Part shown: positions 1 through 7,031 of the stretch, one piece after another
How positions within the stretch are numbered: position 1 is the stretch's first letter
Layout: each line of letters starts with the position of its first letter
Assembly (NCBI GenBank): GCA_021852275.1
Contig: JAJZNX010000055.1
Coordinates: 1 to 35,552 of the forward strand
DNA length: 35,552 nucleotides
Direction of reading: 5' to 3'
Source: Planctomycetota bacterium
GTDB taxonomy: Bacteria; Planctomycetota; Phycisphaerae; WQYP01
Made by a program: the position numbers and the translations under genes
Notes under the pieces: generated by a model
What the model was told of the DNA's origin: nothing
Databases searched by the model: none
What the model saw: the letters and a program-made list of their open reading frames with translations, nothing else

Positions 1-259
1 TGATGGGCAGGCCCACATATTCATCCAAATATCGCTGCACTTCCGTGCGGCCAAAAGTGTAAAGTCCGTTGGCAATAATTCCATGCCGCTCGGGCTGTAC
101 CCCCGTGCTTAGCGTCGCCTGCATGGTGGAAGTTACCGCCGGTATCACCGGTTCCAAAGAACCGCGATGCTGAAAAGATCCCAGCCCAGCCCCCGTAACG
201 AAACGGTCGGACAAATTTCCATCAAGCCCCGCAACAACAATAAAACATATTCGCGTCAT
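1..259 (-). CDS. Type I phosphodiesterase/nucleotide pyrophosphatase-like protein (alkaline phosphatase superfamily), N-terminal part
   Basis: The reading frame starts at an ATG at 259-257 and runs off the left edge, giving 86 residues. The N-terminus has the beta-strand ICFIVVAGLDGN, where the metal-binding aspartate of the superfamily is expected. It is followed by PAVTSTMQATLSTGVQPERHG, with the nucleophile Thr/Ser region and the PERHG turn typical of type I phosphodiesterase/nucleotide pyrophosphatases (family knowledge). Such enzymes hydrolyse phosphodiester or phosphonate bonds; the substrate cannot be read from this fragment. There is no signal peptide. The gene is divergent from nagB across a 412-bp gap. 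The last visible residues, LDEYVGLPI, coincide with a NagB motif, see findings. Confident on superfamily, not on function. Confidence 0.75.
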   Translation of the reverse strand, partial: MTRICFIVVAGLDGNLSDRFVTGAGLGSFQHRGSLEPVIPAVTSTMQATLSTGVQPERHGIIANGLYTFGRTEVQRYLDEYVGLPI

Positions 260-671
260 AGCCTGTTTATCTTAGCGAATATTCCGACCGCGCCAAATCC
301 GGACATACGCACCGCTATGGAACAAAAATCTGGCCAACGGGAGGTTGCCATGACCCACAAATCGGGCGGGATAGATTGGAACATTCGCCGCATCGCGTGA
401 CGATCTGGATTCTACCGATGCCGTATACCGGTGGCCGGGAATTTATTGATCTGGCCAATGTGCCACCCTTCTCCCTCACCCAGGCCAAAGGTTAGCTGCC
501 GGATAGATGGAAAACCCGCCAATCCTCTGTCAGCCCACCCACGATTCGGCAATCAACATATTAATCTGTAATTCATGGCCAAAGATTATCCTCCATAAAC
601 CCTGCTGCAGATGGTTTGTTGTACAGACACTGTCATTCGGATATGGTGGAATGCGTTGGAGAATTTTAAAA
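260..671. other. Intergenic region between the phosphodiesterase gene and nagB
   Basis: This 412-bp gap separates two divergent genes. A frame at 262-495 is open for 77 codons and reads protein-like near its end (ILPMPYTGGREFIDLANV), but it begins right after a stop, has no convincing start or ribosome site, and matches no family I recognise. It may be a gene remnant. The right part, 600-671, holds a candidate nagB promoter. No RNA gene is visible. Confidence 0.4.
619..647 (+). promoter_or_regulatory. Candidate promoter for nagB-nagA
   Basis: TTGTAC at 619-624, a 17-bp spacer and TATGGT at 642-647 resemble a sigma-70 promoter, each hexamer being a partial match. The spacer contains the small palindrome GACACTGTC, which could be an operator half-site. 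The direct-repeat module found before the catabolic units is absent here, so nagBA seem to be controlled separately. Confidence 0.35.
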
Positions 672-1412
672 ATGAGAACTGTGATTTGTGAGAACAAAAA
701 AGAACTTGGAAAACGGGCCGCTGAAGCCGGAGCCGCGCTTATTCGCCGGGCCATTAAAAAAAATGGACACGCGAATATCATTGTGGCCACCGGTGTCTCC
801 CAGTTCGAGATGCTTGGCACCCTGGTCTCCATTGGCAACATCGCGTGGGACAAAGTTACGGGCTTTCATCTGGACGAATATGTGGGCCTGCCCATCAGCC
901 ATCCGGCGTCCTTTCGCCGCTACCTGTGGCAGCGTTTTGTCAGCCGGCTGCCCCTGCCGTTGGCCGCGTTTCATTTTATCAGCGGCGAAGGTGATGTAAA
1001 AAGAGAGTGTGCCCGTCTGGCGGAGCTGATCGGCAAGGTTACCATTGACGTGGCGTTCGTCGGCATAGGAGAGAACGGCCATTTGGCGTTCAACGATCCA
1101 CCGGCTGATTTTAATAACCCAAAGCCGTACCAGGTGGTTGAACTTGATGAAGCCTGCCGTCGGCAGCAGTTGGGCGAAGGATGGTTCAAGACGCTGCGCG
1201 AAGTTCCTGCCCGCGCCATTTCCATGTCGTGCCGTCAGATCATGAAAAGCCAGGCTATTATCTGCTCCGTGCCGGATCGGCGCAAAGCCCCGGCCGTGCG
1301 AAACACCGTGCGGGGGGCGGTTACTCCGGACGTTCCGGCGTCGATTTTGCAGCGACATCCCGCAGCCTCAATTTACCTGGACCACCAGTCGGCAGCGCTG
1401 CTGAAGTCTTGA
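672..1412 (+). CDS. nagB: Glucosamine-6-phosphate deaminase (NagB family)
   Basis: Converts glucosamine-6-phosphate to fructose-6-phosphate and ammonia in the cytoplasm, the last step of GlcNAc catabolism. The 246-residue protein carries GFHLDEYVGL (residues 64-73; catalytic Asp/Glu loop), HPASFRRY (77-84) and VGIGENGHLAFNDP (130-143) with the ring-opening histidine H137, all NagB hallmarks. Length fits the family (about 240-265). I chose ATG 672 because GGAGA lies 9 nt upstream and homology begins there; the frame is open further upstream to 507, but that extension is not NagB-like. Its stop is 9 bp before nagA, so the two form an operon. In GENGH an Asn stands where E. coli NagB has Asp141, as in Gram-positive NagB proteins. 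Confidence 0.93.
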   Translation: MRTVICENKKELGKRAAEAGAALIRRAIKKNGHANIIVATGVSQFEMLGTLVSIGNIAWDKVTGFHLDEYVGLPISHPASFRRYLWQRFVSRLPLPLAAFHFISGEGDVKRECARLAELIGKVTIDVAFVGIGENGHLAFNDPPADFNNPKPYQVVELDEACRRQQLGEGWFKTLREVPARAISMSCRQIMKSQAIICSVPDRRKAPAVRNTVRGAVTPDVPASILQRHPAASIYLDHQSAALLKS

Positions 1413-1421
1413 GATGGCCGC

Positions 1422-2342
1422 ATGGACTATTTTGATCTTCAGGTCAACGGCTACGGTGGAGTCGACTTCAATCAGGACAATCTGACTGCCGAACAACTGC
1501 ATGCCGCTTGTGAAAAGCTCGCCGCCGATGGCGTGGCCGGAATTTTGGCGACCATTATTACAGAGCATTTGGAGAAGATGTGCCTGCGGTTGCGGAACCT
1601 CAGTTCGCTACGTGCCGTCGATCCGCTGGCCACCCGGATGATCGTCGGTTTTCACATCGAAGGCCCGTTTCTCAATCCGGAACCGGGCTTCCGCGGAGCA
1701 CATCCGGCGGACGCGATTCAGCCGGCCACGGAAGATGCCGCTCAACGGCTGCTTGCCGCGGGCGGCGGGCTGGTTCGACTGGTAACGCTGGCACCGGAGC
1801 AGGACGCGGGATATCGCGTTACCGGCTTGCTCGCCAAAGGCGGCGTGATCGTTGCCGCCGGACACTGCAATGCCAGTCTCGAACAACTGCGGGCCGCCAT
1901 CGATGCCGGTGTCAGCATGTTCACGCATCTGGGCAATGGCTGCCCCGCGCAGTTACCCCGCCACGACAATATCATCCAGCGGGCGTTGAGCCTGCACGAT
2001 CGGCTCTGGCTCTGCTTTATCGCCGACGGCGCGCATGTGTCTTTCCCGGCCTTGGGCAACTATCTGCGTGCCGCATCGCTCGACCGCGTCATCGTGGTTA
2101 CGGATGCCATTGCGCCCGCCGGCCTTGGCCCCGGCTGTTACACGCTGGGCCGCTGGACACTTCAAGTCGGCCCGGACATGGTTGCCCGGTCGCCTGATGG
2201 CTCACATCTGGTGGGCGCGGCTATTACGATGCGCCAAAGCGAGGAAAATCTGCAAAATAATCTGGGCCTTTCCGCGGATCAGTGCCGGCGGCTGCTGGTG
2301 GAAAACCCGCATCGCGCCGTGCCCGCAACGCACCCGAACTAA
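1422..2342 (+). CDS. nagA: N-acetylglucosamine-6-phosphate deacetylase
   Basis: Removes acetate from GlcNAc-6-phosphate to give glucosamine-6-phosphate, the NagB substrate. This cytoplasmic amidohydrolase shows FDLQVNGYGGVDFN (residues 4-17), HIEGPFLNP with metal ligand E80 (78-86), AAGHCNAS with H148, THLGNG with H169, ADGAHVS with H205, and VVTDAIAPAG with catalytic D228. At 306 residues it is shorter than the usual 380 or so. The N-terminal strands of the small beta-sandwich domain are missing and the protein begins almost directly at the barrel, as in some compact bacterial NagA proteins. There is no clear Shine-Dalgarno, so translation is probably coupled to nagB 9 bp upstream. No strong terminator follows; a short TTCAG/CTGAA hairpin lies near 2373-2385. 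Confidence 0.92.
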   Translation: MDYFDLQVNGYGGVDFNQDNLTAEQLHAACEKLAADGVAGILATIITEHLEKMCLRLRNLSSLRAVDPLATRMIVGFHIEGPFLNPEPGFRGAHPADAIQPATEDAAQRLLAAGGGLVRLVTLAPEQDAGYRVTGLLAKGGVIVAAGHCNASLEQLRAAIDAGVSMFTHLGNGCPAQLPRHDNIIQRALSLHDRLWLCFIADGAHVSFPALGNYLRAASLDRVIVVTDAIAPAGLGPGCYTLGRWTLQVGPDMVARSPDGSHLVGAAITMRQSEENLQNNLGLSADQCRRLLVENPHRAVPATHPN

Positions 2343-2430
2343 TCGATAGCCCAATGTTACCGCCGAATAATTTTCAGTGGCTGAATTTCTAATTCCTCCG
2401 CCTGCCACCCCAAAATACGCAAAAATGGCA

Positions 2431-2496
2431 TGATAAAAGATCGTCCATTTGTGATACAAGAATGTACTATACACGGGTCGGGCCAGGTGCTATGTT
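2431..2496 (+). promoter_or_regulatory. Shared promoter/operator module, copy A
   Basis: Direct repeats TGATAAAAGA (2431-2440) and TGATACAAGA (2452-2461) start 21 bp apart. TATACA at 2468-2473 serves as -35, then exactly 17 bp, then TATGTT at 2491-2496 as -10 with a TGC extension. The same arrangement occurs three more times in the window (20696-20761 minus, 20849-20914, 27846-27911). The hexamers are 4/6 matches to consensus. Tandem sites two helical turns apart beside a weak -35 suggest activation by an AraC-type protein; that is inference. Confidence 0.75.
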
Positions 2497-2502
2497 TTTA
2501 AT

Positions 2503-2606
2503 AGAATGATGTGGCAGTCCGGTTGTTGCAGTCGGCATTTTGCCGGCGGGCCGGAGATTCAATCTTGAATCCTCTGTCGCGGGTTTTCTAAATGAGGAGT
2601 AGCATT
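2503..2606 (+). ncRNA. Structured 5' untranslated leader, copy A
   Basis: Predicted transcript leader from about 7 nt after the -10 to the PEP-CTERM start. Outer stem TCCGG 2518-2522 with CCGGA 2551-2555; inner stem GTCGGC 2531-2536 with GCCGGC 2542-2547 and a 5-nt loop; second hairpin GATTCA 2556-2561 with TGAATC 2566-2571. TCCTC at 2570-2574 could pair with GAGGA of the ribosome site (2594-2598), competing with the second hairpin. Copies B and C keep the first structure, C with compensatory changes. A cis-regulatory RNA is inferred; the ligand or protein partner is unknown. Confidence 0.65.
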
Positions 2607-3641
2607 ATGAACGGGTTCAAACACATCAACACGGTTGTGGAACGGCGGCACCTTCGACTGATGGCAGCGCTGGCAGGCATCGCGGCCGGAATAACGTTGT
2701 CGGCGGGTCTTTCCACCGCCCAAGCGGATACCGTCTTGTTTCAGGATTTATTCAATAATAATAATCCCGAAAACGTAAACGGTGAAAGTCCAAATTATTG
2801 GAATTATCAGGATGCAACCCCCGGAGGTTACGGAACTTATTCAATTAACGAAAGCGGCGGTTCCGGCCCTCCTAATCCCACCCCCGGCACGCTGACCATG
2901 ACGGCAACTAACACCAACGACACCCAGGCGGCGATGGGCCTCAACAGTGCCAAGCTACAAGATTATAACTTTTTTACCGGTCCGGTAACATTTTCGGCAT
3001 CAGGGCTTTCCATCACCGGATCGCCCGCCGCTGACAATGGCAATCTTTATTTCGGTGTGCTTTCCAAAGCTACCAGCACCGCCTATAACCAAGCTACCTC
3101 AGATCGTGCAACAATTCGTCTGCGCGGCGATGGCGATTTCAGTTTTGGCATTGGCTACGGCAGTGGGGCACAGCCAGGTAGCGCTGCTTATTTCGGTCTC
3201 GTGAATCTCGGCACCCCAAACATTACCGGATTAGCCATGACTTTGGATGCATCCTCGTGGGCGGCGAATCAGGCCACCGGCACGTTGACATACAATCTCA
3301 GCTTCACTTATTCCGGCACCGATTCGCTGGACTCCAATCACGATGGTGTCATCAGTAGTGCGGATACAGGTTTTTCGGAGCTTTCCGGCAGTTTGAGCAA
3401 CAGTGCGAGCACCTCATTTCTTGACCAATGGCTAACCGACAACGGTGTTGGGATAACCACGGCAGATGCGTTGGCGGCGATCGCCATGCAAAACCGTGCT
3501 GTCGGCACGAGTGGACAATCCTCCACGGTATCCATGAATACCGTTACGGTTACCGCTGTTCCCGAACCGGCGACACTGGGCCTGATGGCGGTGGCGGGTG
3601 CCGGCCTGCTATTGGTGGGCCGCAAACGCAAACAGGCCTGA
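2607..3641 (+). CDS. PEP-CTERM sorting-domain protein with one EF-hand-like loop
   Basis: An exported protein of 344 residues, expected to be processed by an exosortase and anchored or released at the cell surface. The N-terminus has a basic stretch and a hydrophobic core ending in STAQA (about residue 38), a signal peptide. The C-terminus is the classic PEP-CTERM signal: VPEPATLG, a hydrophobic helix and GRKRKQA. Between them lies a Gly/Ser/Thr/Asn-rich beta-type body with no named domain and one Ca-binding loop, DSNHDGVISSAD. I chose ATG 2607, not the in-frame ATG at 2592, because GAGGAG at 2594-2599 sits 7 nt before it; the same arrangement recurs in the two related genes. First gene of unit A, behind the shared promoter and leader. 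Role beyond surface exposure is unknown. Confidence 0.85.
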   Translation: MNGFKHINTVVERRHLRLMAALAGIAAGITLSAGLSTAQADTVLFQDLFNNNNPENVNGESPNYWNYQDATPGGYGTYSINESGGSGPPNPTPGTLTMTATNTNDTQAAMGLNSAKLQDYNFFTGPVTFSASGLSITGSPAADNGNLYFGVLSKATSTAYNQATSDRATIRLRGDGDFSFGIGYGSGAQPGSAAYFGLVNLGTPNITGLAMTLDASSWAANQATGTLTYNLSFTYSGTDSLDSNHDGVISSADTGFSELSGSLSNSASTSFLDQWLTDNGVGITTADALAAIAMQNRAVGTSGQSSTVSMNTVTVTAVPEPATLGLMAVAGAGLLLVGRKRKQA

Positions 3642-3660
3642 GTCTTGGTTTTTCAGGAGG

Positions 3661-3690
3661 GGCCGGTGGCAGATTGCCACCGGCCTCTTT
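3661..3690 (+). terminator. Hairpin downstream of the first PEP-CTERM gene
   Basis: A perfect 10-bp stem, GGCCGGTGGC 3661-3670 with GCCACCGGCC 3676-3685, loop AGATT, followed by TCTTT. It lies 19 bp after the stop. Hairpins ending in CCGGCCTCTTT occupy the same place after the PEP-CTERM genes of units B and C. It could terminate part of the transcripts or protect the 3' end of the PEP-CTERM message. Confidence 0.6.
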
Positions 3691-3701
3691 CCCCTGGGAC
3701 C

Positions 3702-3745
3702 GCGGGCATCCTGCCCGCCATGGGTGCGCGGGTGTCCGCACCCGC
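3702..3745. repeat. Pair of short palindromes (REP-like)
   Basis: Two adjacent perfect hairpins: GCGGGCA/TGCCCGC (3702-3718, 3-nt loop) and GCGGGTG/CACCCGC (3728-3745, 4-nt loop), sharing the core GCGGGnn-TCC. The form resembles dispersed intergenic palindromes, but only this pair is in the window, so a repeat family cannot be shown. Confidence 0.45.
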
Positions 3746-3868
3746 ATCGCACTAGCCAGCGATGTCCCCATCGCCGCGGCGAAGGCTCCGGTGGCCGCAG
3801 GCCGATAACCCTGCGACATTTTTGGCCGGCATGCTTGATTAACAGTTATCATAAAGGGAGTAAATCAA

Positions 3869-4657
3869 ATGAATACCAAAACACTTTTAATAAAGAAAAA
3901 ATGGCCGGTGGCGGTAATCTTCGGCGGCTTGATGGCAGTGGCCAACGGAGCTGCCAGCCAGGGCAGTATCACCGTAAGCGTTATCGCCAATGGCCACTTG
4001 GACCCGACTGTCTATACCTACACCGGCAGTGGAAGTTATGACAGCTTTGGTGCCGGTTCCTACAACGGGGTCAGTTGGAACAACTTGGCGGTTGGCCAGG
4101 TGGCTTCGGGCAGTGTTGATGAGCTAAGTGTGGGTGCGGTTGGCGTAACCAACAGCGCCTCGGCCAACGGGACCATCAGCTTTGCGGCGGTGGACAACAA
4201 TTTTGTGTTGCCGACAGGTTCCCTGGCGGCGGCGATGCAAACGGCATTTAACGGGGACTTAAATGCCGGCGTTACCGGTGATGGGGCGGGCTTTGCCGGC
4301 GGGGTCAGCGAAGCCAGCGGCAGTGTGCCGGTGGTCAGTCAATCCCAAGGCACCACATTCACCAACCCGCCATACAGCCAGGCGTTTGCAATTACAGAAG
4401 CTAACCAGAGTATTCGCAGTGCGGACATTACCGGGGCGATGAGCCTTTATGCCGATGCCAGGAGCAATTTTAACTCACCCGGATATTTGGGGAATATATC
4501 CACGGCAGCCAATGTATTTCCCGGACCCATAACCACTCCCGAACCGGCTACGATGGCTCTGCTGTCCATGGGAGGATTGGGGGTGATGTTAATTGATCGC
4601 AAACGCAAGACGGCCTGGCGGCCAAATTGCGCCAGGCACGATTGTTGGCAAGAATGA
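3869..4657 (+). CDS. PEP-CTERM sorting-domain protein with stop-loss C-terminal tail
   Basis: 262 residues. The start ATG has GGGAG 8 nt upstream. Signal peptide: basic N-terminus (KKKW), then a hydrophobic stretch ending near GAASQ (about residue 31). The body is small-residue rich and unrelated in sequence to the first PEP-CTERM protein. The sorting signal is TTPEPATMALLSMGGLGVML followed by DRKRKTA. In the three other PEP-CTERM genes the stop TGA follows RKRKQA directly; here that codon is TGG (4616-4618), and 13 further residues, including two Cys, are read before the next TGA. The added codons lie inside a hairpin. The tail may or may not hinder exosortase processing. Function of the mature protein is unknown. 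Confidence 0.8.
   Translation: MNTKTLLIKKKWPVAVIFGGLMAVANGAASQGSITVSVIANGHLDPTVYTYTGSGSYDSFGAGSYNGVSWNNLAVGQVASGSVDELSVGAVGVTNSASANGTISFAAVDNNFVLPTGSLAAAMQTAFNGDLNAGVTGDGAGFAGGVSEASGSVPVVSQSQGTTFTNPPYSQAFAITEANQSIRSADITGAMSLYADARSNFNSPGYLGNISTAANVFPGPITTPEPATMALLSMGGLGVMLIDRKRKTAWRPNCARHDCWQE
4613..4637 (+). terminator. Hairpin overlapping the end of the second PEP-CTERM gene
   Basis: A perfect 8-bp stem GCCTGGCG 4613-4620 with CGCCAGGC 4630-4637 and a 9-nt loop. It starts at the position where the other PEP-CTERM genes end, so it may be the counterpart of their downstream hairpins, now inside the coding region through loss of the stop codon. No T-run follows, so termination is doubtful. Confidence 0.4.
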
Positions 4658-4714
4658 ATGCGATGATCAGGTGACGTGGTTGCTGCGGCAATCGAAGGCA
4701 TTTGGAGCTTTACC

Positions 4715-5533
4715 ATGAATACGCACAAGATCAACTGTCCATCCGGAACCGGTGTTACGCCTTTGCCGCGTGCAGCCAGCCGCGGGTTCACCCTGGTTGA
4801 GCTTTTGGTGGTGATCTCCATCATTGCCCTTTTAATTGGCCTTCTTTTGCCGGCCTTGGCGGCGGCAGAAAGACAGTCGCGTCTTACCGTATGCCTGTCT
4901 AACTTCCGGCAAATTGGTCTGGGCTTGACCATGTACGCCAATGAAAATCAGCAATTTTTGCCGCCGGTTAGCCCCAGCCAGACAGAAGACCTCAACGCCT
5001 GGAACAGCGGCCAGGGATGGATGTATTATCTGCGGCCTTATTTGGCACCCGTTCCCCACGGCAGCCCGTGGAATCTATATAACAACCCGGTGTTTATCTG
5101 TCCCGAGGCTCCGTATACGTATAACTTGCCCTACAGTTCTCTGACCCGCACCTGCTCGGTCACCGCCGCGATGTTACCGTATGTCGGTGCCGGCCAGGAC
5201 CCTTGGTATCCGGGCTGGAATGGCGGCTATGATCCGGATTTTTCGGTGCGTCTGTCCTCCTTTACCCGTCCGGGCAATACTATTCTGGTATTCGATGGGC
5301 ATCAGGCCGGCACTGGAGCGCCATACAGTTGGGGCTATGTTTTGCCAGGATACCACATTACCCAGCCAACGGTACCAAATGGCGATAGCCAGAATTACCT
5401 TGATTTTCGGCACCCAGGTGATACCCTGACGGGCCTGTACGCCGATGGCCACGTGGTTCCATTGCATTTTTCCGACATCAATCCCAATGATCAGGTGTGG
5501 CCGTACCCTGGCGATTGGACCGGCCAATGGTAA
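4715..5533 (+). CDS. Type IV pilin-like protein with N-methylation motif (H-X9-DG family)
   Basis: 272 residues. The prepilin signal is RGFTLVELLVVISIIALL with cleavage expected after G24, Phe at +1 and Glu at +5 (E29), followed by LLPAL and a basic/polar helix. The C-terminus has FRHPGD...LYADGHVVPLHF, the His-spaced-DG signature of planctomycete and verrucomicrobial pseudopilins. ATG 4715 is used because GGAG lies 7 nt before it; the frame is open 39 bp further upstream without a better site. These proteins are processed by a prepilin peptidase and sit in the inner membrane or a pseudopilus; their precise role is not established. It lies between PEP-CTERM genes and a sulfatase, the same order seen in units B and C. 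Confidence 0.88.
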   Translation: MNTHKINCPSGTGVTPLPRAASRGFTLVELLVVISIIALLIGLLLPALAAAERQSRLTVCLSNFRQIGLGLTMYANENQQFLPPVSPSQTEDLNAWNSGQGWMYYLRPYLAPVPHGSPWNLYNNPVFICPEAPYTYNLPYSSLTRTCSVTAAMLPYVGAGQDPWYPGWNGGYDPDFSVRLSSFTRPGNTILVFDGHQAGTGAPYSWGYVLPGYHITQPTVPNGDSQNYLDFRHPGDTLTGLYADGHVVPLHFSDINPNDQVWPYPGDWTGQW

Positions 5534-5570
5534 ACTCAACGGTGCCTCGGATAAATAAAAGGATTCCTGG

Positions 5571-6992
5571 GTGAGCGCCAAACAGCCGAACGTCATTATT
5601 TTTCACACCGATCAACAGCGGCACGACAGCACCGGCATTCACGGCAACCCATTGGGATTAACGCCGCACTTTGACCGGCTGGCCCGGCAATTCACACATC
5701 TGCAAAATAGCTTCAGTTGCCAGCCGGTCTGTGGTCCGGCGCGGTCCTGCCTGCAAACCGGGCAATATGCCACCGTAACGGGCTTATGGAAAAATGGGCT
5801 GGGAATGCGTGCCGATGCCGTTACATTGGCCGATTGTTTTAATGCCGCCGGTTATCACAGCGCCTATATCGGCAAATGGCATCTGGCTCCGTACGATCAA
5901 TCCCATGGGCATGGTTCTGTGCCTGAGAAATATCGAGGGCGGTATCAATACTGGCTCTCGGCCAACAGTCTGGAAAGTGTTTCTGATTCTTACCACACGG
6001 TGTTATTTGATGGAGATAATCACCCGGTAGAGCTTCCGGGCTACCGCGTGGACGCCCTGACGGATGCCGCCATTCGCTATATTACGGAACATCGTGACAG
6101 GCCGTTTTATCTGTTTCTTGGCCATCTGGAACCACATCAGCAGAACCATCTGGGGGATTTTCCACCACCGGATGGCTATCGGGATCTCTACACGGCTCGA
6201 TGGCTGCCGCCGGATCTGGCGGCGTTGCCGCATTGTCGCACGGGGCTTGAACAACTGGATCCGGCCTTTGTGCCGTTGACAGCCGGCTCTGCCCATCAGC
6301 ACCTGGGCGGCTATTGGGGAATGGTGCGTCGCCTGGATGAGGCGTTTGGACGCATGACCGATGCGCTCAAATCTCTGCATTTGGATAAATCCACCATCAT
6401 TTTGTTTACCAGCGATCATGCCTGTCATTTCCAAACACGGAACCGCGAGTATAAAAACTCCTGCCATGAAAATTCCATCCGCGTTCCGACCCTGTTGGCC
6501 GGTCCCGGCTTTGAAAATGGAGGGTCGTTGCCGCAACTTGTGAGCACTGTGGATTTGCCGCCGACGCTGCTGGATGCCGCCGGTATACCCATACCAGCGA
6601 CCATGCAGGGAAAATCCCTGATGCCTCTGGTCCGGCGTCAGGCGGTTTCGTGGCCGGAGGAAGTATTCATACAGATCAGTGAATCTGAAGGCGGCCGGGC
6701 CGTCCGTACGCACCGCTGGAAATATGGTGTCAAAACGCGGGAAGAGAAATGGTGGGATCGCCCGTTTGCCGGCAGCTATGCAGAAACCTATCTGTACGAT
6801 CTGGTGCATGATCCGTATGAATTGACCAACCTTATCAACAAGGAATCGCACGAGAATGTCCGAGCGGTCATGCGGGAGCGGCTTTTACGGCGGATGGCGG
6901 AAGTGGGTGAGCCTCGGCCCGAAATTGAACTGGCAACTCGGTATGCGCAGGGCCAACTGCGCCCGCCCGGTGAACAAGAGGCTCGGCAGTAG
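5571..6992 (+). CDS. Sulfatase (formylglycine-dependent arylsulfatase family)
   Basis: Hydrolyses sulfate esters, presumably on imported oligosaccharides. 473 residues with the N-terminal metal site NVIIFHTDQQRHD (residues 7-19), the formylglycine signature C54-G-P-A-R (CxPxR; C54 is converted to formylglycine by a maturation enzyme not found here), GKWHL, and LFTSDHACHF with further metal ligands. It ends with the usual YDLVHDPYELTNLIN module. No signal peptide, so probably cytoplasmic. The start is GTG at 5571; an AAAGGA-like site lies about 9 nt upstream and the family N-terminus begins there. It is 37 bp after the pilin-like gene and 39 bp before the PIG-L gene, so co-transcribed in unit A. 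Confidence 0.92.
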   Translation: MSAKQPNVIIFHTDQQRHDSTGIHGNPLGLTPHFDRLARQFTHLQNSFSCQPVCGPARSCLQTGQYATVTGLWKNGLGMRADAVTLADCFNAAGYHSAYIGKWHLAPYDQSHGHGSVPEKYRGRYQYWLSANSLESVSDSYHTVLFDGDNHPVELPGYRVDALTDAAIRYITEHRDRPFYLFLGHLEPHQQNHLGDFPPPDGYRDLYTARWLPPDLAALPHCRTGLEQLDPAFVPLTAGSAHQHLGGYWGMVRRLDEAFGRMTDALKSLHLDKSTIILFTSDHACHFQTRNREYKNSCHENSIRVPTLLAGPGFENGGSLPQLVSTVDLPPTLLDAAGIPIPATMQGKSLMPLVRRQAVSWPEEVFIQISESEGGRAVRTHRWKYGVKTREEKWWDRPFAGSYAETYLYDLVHDPYELTNLINKESHENVRAVMRERLLRRMAEVGEPRPEIELATRYAQGQLRPPGEQEARQ

Positions 6993-7031
6993 GCGCGTAC
7001 GTCTGCCCCGCCGCGCGCAGGAGTTTTATCG

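Noticed and set aside
262-495. 77-codon open frame between the phosphodiesterase gene and nagB
   Set aside because: No start codon near its beginning and no recognisable family; kept only as a note in the intergenic entry.
507-671. N-terminal extension of the nagB frame by 55 codons
   Set aside because: The extension does not resemble NagB, contains the candidate promoter, and a Shine-Dalgarno sits before ATG 672.
666-1358. 230-codon frame antisense to nagB
   Set aside because: Exact shadow of a well-supported gene on the other strand; no motif or ribosome site.
2457-2471. TACTAT as the -10 hexamer of the shared module
   Set aside because: The nearest -35-like sequence would be only 11 bp away; TATACA-17-TATGnT fits all four copies, including the one with a different spacer.
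2592-2606. Upstream in-frame ATG giving MRSSI before the PEP-CTERM proteins (also at 21010 and 28010)
   Set aside because: The ATG overlaps the GAGGAG ribosome site that is placed correctly for the ATG 15 bp downstream in all three genes.
3428-4041. Frames of 126 and 147 codons across the end of the first PEP-CTERM gene
   Set aside because: They run through the hairpin and palindromes and show no protein-like features.
6003-6851. 282-codon frame antisense to the sulfatase
   Set aside because: Shadow of the sulfatase; no plausible start or domain.
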